Source of the DNA: Rhodothermaceae bacterium | Lineage (GTDB): Bacteria; Bacteroidota; Rhodothermia; Rhodothermales; Rubricoccaceae | DNA: 11,087 bases | NCBI GenBank assembly: GCA_013003465.1 | Contig: JABDIZ010000146.1 | Coordinates: 1-11,087, forward strand | Direction of reading: 5' to 3' | Shown here: positions 1 to 5,354 of the stretch, in pieces | Position numbering within the stretch: position 1 is the first letter of the stretch | Layout: every line of letters starts with the position of its first letter | The notes under the pieces: generated by a model | The model's input: only the letters and a program-made list of their open reading frames with translations | What the model was told of the DNA's origin: nothing | The model's database searches: none | Translations under genes and position numbers: made by a program

Positions 1-806
1 AGTCGGTACTGTGCGTACCGCTCGTTGCGCACGGGAGCCTGCTCGGCGTGCTCTCGCTCTACAACAAACGGGACGGGGGAGCCTTCACGGACGCCGATGC
101 GCGCCTGCTGACCATCATCGCGGCGCAATCGGCGCAGATCATCGAGGCGGCGCAGGCTCATGAAGAGCGCGATCGGATCCGCAACGTGTTCGGGCGGCAT
201 ACCGCTCCGGCCGTCGTGGAGGAACTGCTCCGACACGACGCGGACCCACCCGGGCGACGGCAGCACGCCTGCATCATGTTCCTGGACCTGCGCGGGTTCA
301 CCTCCTTCTCGGAGAGCGCCGAGCCCGAGGCCGTGGTGGACTACCTCAACGCCATCTTCGCCATCACCATTGCGGCGGTGACTGAGCGGGCGGGGATCGT
401 ACACCAGCTCCTGGGCGACGGCTTCATGGCCGTCTTCGGCGCGCCGATTGCGCGTGAGGACGACTGCGCGCGAGCCGTAGACGCCGCTCTCGCCATTGTT
501 GAGCACGTCGGAGCCGAGTGCGAGGCCGGACGCCTACCTGCCACGCGGGTGGGCATCGGCCTGCACACAGGCGAGGTGGTGGCCGGGACAGTCGGGTCTG
601 AGCACCACAAGGAATACAAGGTGACGGGCGACGTGGTCAACGTGGCCGCCCGGATCGAGCAGATGAATAAGGACTTCGACTCGCAGGTGCTCGTCTCCGA
701 AGCTGTGTGGAGGCACGTGACACCGGGCCGGTATCCGGCCGAGGATCTCGGAGAACGCCCCATCCGTGGGCGCTCGCAGGTGCTTCGTCTTTTCCAATTG
801 GCCTGA
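1..806 (+). CDS. GAF domain-class III adenylate/guanylate cyclase, 5' end missing
   Basis: The reading frame is open from position 3 and enters the window inside the protein, so the true start lies upstream; the GTG at 48 is internal. The first ~50 residues match the end of a GAF domain (a GSLLGVLSLYNK strand, then a helix rich in AAQSAQIIEAA). A charged linker (HEERDRIRNVFGRH) leads to a class III cyclase catalytic domain at about 264-780. Both metal-binding aspartates are visible: FLDLRGF (Asp codon 285-287) and LLGDGF (Asp 417-419). The transition-state Asn (639-641) and Arg (651-653) in VVNVAARIE are also present, so activity is plausible. The two positions that normally select the base are unusual: Gln (405-407) where adenylyl cyclases have Lys, and Lys (618-620) where they have Asp or Thr. 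The product (cAMP, cGMP or other) therefore cannot be stated. The protein is probably cytoplasmic. GAF-cyclases of this linker type often carry more N-terminal sensor domains, which would lie outside the window. It ends one base before the kinase start. Confidence 0.93.
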   Translation, partial: SVLCVPLVAHGSLLGVLSLYNKRDGGAFTDADARLLTIIAAQSAQIIEAAQAHEERDRIRNVFGRHTAPAVVEELLRHDADPPGRRQHACIMFLDLRGFTSFSESAEPEAVVDYLNAIFAITIAAVTERAGIVHQLLGDGFMAVFGAPIAREDDCARAVDAALAIVEHVGAECEAGRLPATRVGIGLHTGEVVAGTVGSEHHKEYKVTGDVVNVAARIEQMNKDFDSQVLVSEAVWRHVTPGRYPAEDLGERPIRGRSQVLRLFQLA

Positions 807-807
807 G

Positions 808-2727
808 ATGCAGCTACGCGAAGGCACCCTGGTTGGCCACTACCGCCTGCTCGAACGCCTCGGGGAGGGTGGGATGGGGGTCGTCTACCGCGCCCTCGAC
901 GTGACGCTCGACCGGCACGCCGCGCTCAAGTTTCTACCCGAACAACTCGGCGAGGACGAGGCCGCCCGTGAACGGTTGCTCGTCGAGGCACGGGCAGCGG
1001 CGGCGCTCGATCATCCCAACATCTGTACGATCTACGAGGTGGGGGAAACCGAGACCGGGCGCGTCTTCATTGCGATGGCCTGCTACGACGGGCAATCGCT
1101 TCGCCAGCGCCTACAGGAGGGGGGCGTGTCGCTCGGCGAAGCGCAGGACCTGGCCGTCCAGATTGCCTGCGGGCTGGCCGCCGCGCACGAGCAAAACATC
1201 GTCCACCGCGACATCAAGCCCTCCAACATCATGATCACGGAAGCGGGCGTAGCCAAGCTGCTCGACTTCGGGATCGCGAAGGTGGACGGGGTGGCGCTGA
1301 CCCGAACGGGCACGTCCGTCGGCACCCTCGAGTACATGGCGCCGGAGCAGGCGCACGGGCAGGCCGACGCCCGCAGCGACCTCTGGGCACTCGGTGTGCT
1401 CTTCTACGAGATGCTCGCGGGGCATCGCCCGTTCAAATCCACCTACGAGGGCGCGCTGCTCTTCGACCTGCTCTACACGGAGCCGGACTTCGAGGCCCTG
1501 AAGCTGCGGGGGGTCTCGCCGCGCCTGATCGCGGTGGTCCAGCACTGCCTAGCCAAGGATCCGAACGCACGCTACGCCACGGCCGAGGCGCTGCTGGCCG
1601 ATCTGGAGCAGAACGAGCAGGGGGAGAGCGACCCGGCGCCCGCGGAAGAGCCTCCAGTAGCGCAACGGCCGCCGGAACCCTCAGGGCCAGCCCTCGCCGC
1701 GACGCCTTCCACGGTCCCGCCGCCCATCGTCCCCGTTCCTGGCTCTGGCGTCACCGCTCCCGACCCGGCGGGATCCCGGCGTCGGCTGCGGGTGCCGCTG
1801 TACGTGCCCGCCGCGATGGCGGCCGTCCTGACCATCGCACTCTCGTGGATGCTCATCGCCTCGCGCGCCTCCGGCGACGACGTAGCGCAAAGCGGCGGGC
1901 ACTTCTCCATCGGCACAGTACCGGCCGGAGCCAGCGTCTACCTGGGCGATTCGCTCTTGGGCGTGACCCCGCTCGAAGAGGCTCACATCCCGCCAGGGAC
2001 GGTAGTGCTGACGCTGCGCAAGCCCGGGTATGCGTCGCTCGACACGACCTTCGTCGTCGAGCCCGGCGTGGCGCACCAGTGGGTGCTGGCGCTGAGCGAA
2101 GCCGCGCCAGCGGACATCACGGAGATCACCGAGGAAGACACCGAGCAGGCCGATCTGGTGGCACAGGCCGAGCCTCGCGAGAGCGAGCCGTCCGTGCAGC
2201 CTGCGACCCGGCCTCCGCCCGTGCAGTCGCCGTCTGGGCCGTCGGGGCGCCCGGACCCGCTCCCCCCGGCGCAACCGACGGCCGCCCCGGCGACGCTCGT
2301 GCTGCGCGCGGTGGGCGGGTCGGTCAGCGTGGCCGGGCAGAGCGGGAGTGGGACGGCGCGTCTCTCCGTCGCCGCGGGCACGCACACGGTCACGTTCCGG
2401 CATCCGAGCTACGGGCAGCACCAGGAGCGCGTGCAGGTCGCGCCTGGGGAGACGAAGACGCTCACCTGCTACTTCGAGGGGCAGATCCGGGTGAGTGCGC
2501 GGCTCGAGGGCGGCGGTGGCCCGGCCCCCTTCGGGGCCGTCTGGATCAACGGGCAGAACACCGGCCAGTTCACGCCGACGACGCTCACGCGTGGGCCGGG
2601 CACCTACCGCATCAGTCTCCGCCGCGATGGTTACAACACGCCCGACGGCGTGCAAACCGTCACCATCGCGCCCTCACTCAGCCCCATCAGCCGCAGCCTC
2701 AGCTTCCGCCTCGCTCCACGTGATTAG
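808..2727 (+). CDS. Transmembrane Ser/Thr protein kinase with extracytoplasmic PEGA domains
   Basis: This 639-residue protein has a Hanks-type kinase domain at about residues 12-270. The glycine loop is GEGGMG (19-24), the ATP lysine is K41 in AALKFL, the catalytic loop is HRDIKPSN (D135), then DFG (D153) and APE (E180). The segment between DFG and APE contains several Thr residues (165, 167, 169, 173) suited to autophosphorylation. All key residues are intact, so it should be active. A Pro/Ala-rich linker (~275-328) precedes one membrane helix at about 329-352. A PEGA domain follows at about 365-432 (VPAGASVYLGDSLLGVTPL), then an acidic and Pro-rich spacer, and two further PEGA-like repeats (~495-557, ~558-635) outside the cytoplasm. 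The ATG at 808 is chosen over an in-frame GTG at 766 because it sits just before the conserved kinase start and one base after the cyclase TGA. That spacing implies translational coupling. The outer domains could sense or bind envelope components; the ligand is unknown. Confidence 0.93.
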   Translation: MQLREGTLVGHYRLLERLGEGGMGVVYRALDVTLDRHAALKFLPEQLGEDEAARERLLVEARAAAALDHPNICTIYEVGETETGRVFIAMACYDGQSLRQRLQEGGVSLGEAQDLAVQIACGLAAAHEQNIVHRDIKPSNIMITEAGVAKLLDFGIAKVDGVALTRTGTSVGTLEYMAPEQAHGQADARSDLWALGVLFYEMLAGHRPFKSTYEGALLFDLLYTEPDFEALKLRGVSPRLIAVVQHCLAKDPNARYATAEALLADLEQNEQGESDPAPAEEPPVAQRPPEPSGPALAATPSTVPPPIVPVPGSGVTAPDPAGSRRRLRVPLYVPAAMAAVLTIALSWMLIASRASGDDVAQSGGHFSIGTVPAGASVYLGDSLLGVTPLEEAHIPPGTVVLTLRKPGYASLDTTFVVEPGVAHQWVLALSEAAPADITEITEEDTEQADLVAQAEPRESEPSVQPATRPPPVQSPSGPSGRPDPLPPAQPTAAPATLVLRAVGGSVSVAGQSGSGTARLSVAAGTHTVTFRHPSYGQHQERVQVAPGETKTLTCYFEGQIRVSARLEGGGGPAPFGAVWINGQNTGQFTPTTLTRGPGTYRISLRRDGYNTPDGVQTVTIAPSLSPISRSLSFRLAPRD

Positions 2728-2873
2728 CCCAAGCCATGCCCTGCCTGAGCCATCTCCACACGCACGCGACGCCCAATATGGGGGATACGCGGGGAGCAGG
2801 TGGAGCCCTCTGCTTACTCGGTGCCTGTGAGCTGTACGGGACTGATCCAATGATATCGCTTTGCAACCGCACC

Positions 2874-2879
2874 GGAGGA
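2874..2879 (+). promoter_or_regulatory. Shine-Dalgarno site that fixes the start at 2885
   Basis: GGAGGA ends five bases before the ATG at 2885. It is the only clear Shine-Dalgarno site ahead of any gene start in the window. It supports that ATG over an in-frame TTG at 2861, which would put the site inside the coding region. The 157 bp gap before this gene (2728-2884) is the largest inside the plus-strand cluster and could hold a promoter, but I see no convincing -35/-10 or Bacteroidota-type promoter motif. Confidence 0.7.
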
Positions 2880-2884
2880 CTGTT

Positions 2885-3937
2885 ATGAATCGAGACCATC
2901 ATTCCGACACAGGCCGGGGGCGCCTGGGCGCCTCGATTCTCTGCGCCGTCTGCCTCACGATCGGGCTGGCTCCCTACGCACGGGCCCAGGGTGAGACCCT
3001 GCAGGACGCGATCAGCGCCTACGAAATCGCCGAATTCGACCAGGCCATCGACCTGCTGGCGAGCCTCGTCGAAGACCCCCAGACGAGCCACGAGCAGCGA
3101 AAAGAGGCGCTCCAGTACCTCGGCCGGGCCGCCATCGCCGCGCACCGCAGCGATCAGGCGCGCGACGCCCTCCTCCAACTGCTCGAACTGGAGCCGCCCC
3201 TCTACGAGCCCGACCCCCACATCGGGCCGCCCGACTACACCCGGCTCTACTACGACCTCCGTCACGAGCGCGGGGGCAGCTACGCCGTCGAGCGCGCCGA
3301 TCCGGGCATGAAGACGCTCGCCATCATGGACTTCACCAACAGCTCCGTGGATCGGCACGACGACTTCGACCCGCTCCGGCAGGGTTTTGCGTCCATGATG
3401 ATCCACTACCTGAGCGGCGCGACGGGTCTCAAGGTAATCGAGCGCGAGCGCATCCAGTGGCTCCTTGACGAGCTGGCCATGCAGCGCGATGAGGGGCTCG
3501 TGGATCCCGAGTCGGCCGTGCGGGCCGGGCGCCTGCTCGGCGCGACGGGCGTGCTCTTCGGCGCCTTCACGGCCCACGGCGACCAGCTCTGGATCAGCAC
3601 GCGCCTCGTGAAGGTCGAGACCGGCGAGGTGCTGCTCGCCGAGCAGGTCATCGGGGAGCCCGACGACTTCTTCGCGCTCGTCGAGCGGCTCAGCACGCAG
3701 GTGGCTGAAGCCATCGATGTCTCGCTCGGTGCCGAGGACCTCGGCGAACGCCGCGAGACCGATTCCCTCGATGCCATGATGGCCTACTCGGAGGGGCTGG
3801 TCCTCATGGAGCAAGGGGACCCTGTCGGGGCCCAGGCGCACTTCCAGGAGGCGCTCGCCCACGACCCCGACTACGAACTCGCCGAGCGTCGCCTTCAGGG
3901 GCTCCGCCCGCTCGTAGCCGCTGCGCAGGCACCCTAA
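2885..3937 (+). CDS. Secreted TPR protein with CsgG-like domain (paralogue of the next gene)
   Basis: This 350-residue protein has a signal peptide (Arg-rich start, hydrophobic core ~16-30, likely cut after ARA at 34, before Gln). Residues ~38-120 form TPR-like helices (SAYEIAEFDQAIDLLASL and a following pair). A CsgG/TolB-N/FlgO-type alpha-beta domain covers about 142-280. It starts with the strand KTLAIMDFTN and includes a helix motif VIERERIQWLLDEL and a glycine-rich turn (LGATGVLFGAFT). A final TPR (SEGLVLMEQGDPVGAQAHFQEAL) covers ~300-340. Curli CsgG forms an outer-membrane pore through long beta-hairpins; the corresponding part here is short, so a pore is unlikely, and a periplasmic or membrane-attached scaffold role is more plausible. 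It resembles the next gene in domain order and sequence. The start at 2885 is set by the GGAGGA five bases upstream. The exact function is unknown. Confidence 0.88.
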   Translation: MNRDHHSDTGRGRLGASILCAVCLTIGLAPYARAQGETLQDAISAYEIAEFDQAIDLLASLVEDPQTSHEQRKEALQYLGRAAIAAHRSDQARDALLQLLELEPPLYEPDPHIGPPDYTRLYYDLRHERGGSYAVERADPGMKTLAIMDFTNSSVDRHDDFDPLRQGFASMMIHYLSGATGLKVIERERIQWLLDELAMQRDEGLVDPESAVRAGRLLGATGVLFGAFTAHGDQLWISTRLVKVETGEVLLAEQVIGEPDDFFALVERLSTQVAEAIDVSLGAEDLGERRETDSLDAMMAYSEGLVLMEQGDPVGAQAHFQEALAHDPDYELAERRLQGLRPLVAAAQAP

Positions 3938-3981
3938 CTACGGCTCGCCTCCCTGCTGTACCTCATCCAGCCTGCTCGATC

Positions 3982-5286
3982 ATGCCTAGACCCGTCCGCC
4001 GCTTCCATCCGCTCCTGTTCGTGAGCGCCTGTGCCGTCGTGCTAGCCGCTTGCGCCAGCGAGCGTACCCTCACACCCGAGCAATACGAGCAGCGTCTTCC
4101 CGCGCTCGAAGCCCGCGCCGAGGCGAACCCCTCGAACGCTGCCGCGCTTCGCGACCTAGGCGAGGCCTACGCTCAGACCGGCGCCTACCGCCAGGCCGAA
4201 AACGTGCTACAGCGCGCGGAGGCTGCCGCGCCCGACGACCCGAAGACGCTTTACTACCTCGGCGTGAGCAAAGAGGGGCTCGAACAGCCCGACGCAGCGC
4301 TGACCGTGTTCGCGCGCTACCGCGACCTGCCGCCCCGCTCGCGCTTCCAGCAGCTCATGGCCGGGCGCCACGGTTGGCTCCTCCGCGCCCTCCTCCGCGA
4401 CGAACTTGCGGCTCTCGTGGCGGCCGAAGATTCGCTCACAGCCGAGGGCGTCACCGAGGCCATCGCCGTCTTCCCGCTCACCTACCAGGGGCAGGACTCG
4501 CTCTACCGACCCCTCGGGCGCGGACTGAGCGAGATGCTCACCGTCGACCTCGCCTCCGTCGAGGGCCTCCGCGTGGTCGAGCGGCTCCGCCTCCAGACGC
4601 TCCTCGACGAGTTGGCGCTGACCCAGAACGCGGCCTTCGACGCCGAGACGGTCCCCCGATTGGGCCGCCTGCTGCGGAGCGGGCGCGTCGTCGGCGGCGT
4701 CCTCGATGTGCAGAACGAGCAGCTTCGCACCGACGTGGCGCTCTGGGACTGGCCCAGCGAGCCGCTGCCAGGCCTGTCGAGCCGCCAGGCCGGGCTGGCC
4801 GAACTCTTTGCGCTCGAGAAAGAGATCGTGTTCGACCTCCTCGTTCAGCTTGGCATCGAACTGGCCCCGGCCGAGCGCGAGGCCCTCGCCCGCGTCCCGA
4901 CGCGTGACCTTCAGGCGTTTCTCGCCTACAGCCGTGGGTTGCTGGAGGAAGATGCCGGGCGTTTCGTCGAGGCCGCCGCCTTCTACAGCCAGGCGGTCCG
5001 TCTCGACCCCGGCTTCGCGGAAGCGGCGCAGAAGAACCAGGAGGCGCAGGCCATGGCCGAGGTGGCCGGCGGCGTGGACATGGCGCTCGCCGCTCCGCGC
5101 CGGTCGGCGCGTCCGCCGGGGGGGACGAGCCTCGTGCATAACCGGCTCACGCTCCTCAACCAGAACCTGGGCGCGCACGTGGTGCCCGGCGACGAGGCCC
5201 GCGAGCCGACGGCCGACGTGCCGCTCGACCCCCTGGGTGCTGAACCCATCCCCGACCCGCCGCCGCCGCCTGCCGGGGGCAACTAG
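3982..5286 (+). CDS. TPR lipoprotein with divergent CsgG-like domain
   Basis: This 434-residue protein begins with a lipoprotein signal peptide ending in the lipobox LAAC (Cys24), so it is probably lipid-anchored in the outer or inner membrane. Residues ~30-125 contain two to three TPRs (AALRDLGEAYAQTGAYRQAE; TLYYLGVSKEGLEQPDAALT). Residues ~158-292 are a divergent version of the CsgG-like domain of the preceding gene: GLRVVERLRLQTLLDELAL matches its GLKVIERERIQWLLDELAM, followed by a shared GRLL and QLRTDVAL-type strand. A last TPR lies at ~310-350 (FLAYSRGLLEEDAGRFVEAA). The C-terminal tail (~370-434) is low in predicted structure and ends in Pro-rich sequence (DPPPPPAGGN). It follows the paralogue after 44 bp with no visible ribosome-binding site, suggesting one transcript. 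The two proteins may act together as a complex. Function is not recognisable beyond the fold. Confidence 0.87.
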   Translation: MPRPVRRFHPLLFVSACAVVLAACASERTLTPEQYEQRLPALEARAEANPSNAAALRDLGEAYAQTGAYRQAENVLQRAEAAAPDDPKTLYYLGVSKEGLEQPDAALTVFARYRDLPPRSRFQQLMAGRHGWLLRALLRDELAALVAAEDSLTAEGVTEAIAVFPLTYQGQDSLYRPLGRGLSEMLTVDLASVEGLRVVERLRLQTLLDELALTQNAAFDAETVPRLGRLLRSGRVVGGVLDVQNEQLRTDVALWDWPSEPLPGLSSRQAGLAELFALEKEIVFDLLVQLGIELAPAEREALARVPTRDLQAFLAYSRGLLEEDAGRFVEAAAFYSQAVRLDPGFAEAAQKNQEAQAMAEVAGGVDMALAAPRRSARPPGGTSLVHNRLTLLNQNLGAHVVPGDEAREPTADVPLDPLGAEPIPDPPPPPAGGN

Positions 5287-5354
5287 CCTGATACCGATTC
5301 CGCCACGGTCCTTCGCAGACTCTAGTGCAATACGGCCTCGACCGGGTATCCATT

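Noticed and set aside
1681..2655. 324-codon minus-strand frame and 292-codon plus-strand frame over the PEGA region
   Set aside because: Both are Arg/Ala/Gly-rich products of the biased codons of the kinase gene, whose PEGA and membrane segments are recognisable.
2754..2805. CTCCAC / GTGGAG inverted match downstream of the kinase
   Set aside because: Only six pairs across a 40-base loop with no extension and no T-tract; not enough for a terminator call.
2699..3862. 387-codon open frame on the minus strand
   Set aside because: It lies antisense to the CsgG-like gene, which has a signal peptide, TPRs and a ribosome-binding site. The antisense product is His/Arg/Gly/Val-rich with no domain pattern, as expected from GC-biased third positions.
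2885..3937. True curli secretion channel CsgG
   Set aside because: It is not a lipoprotein, has TPRs on both sides and lacks the long hairpins that form the CsgG barrel, and no curli subunit or CsgE/CsgF-like gene is nearby.
4207..5178. 323-codon minus-strand frame opposite the lipoprotein gene
   Set aside because: It has no domain or signal features, and the plus frame has a lipobox, TPRs and a CsgG-like domain.
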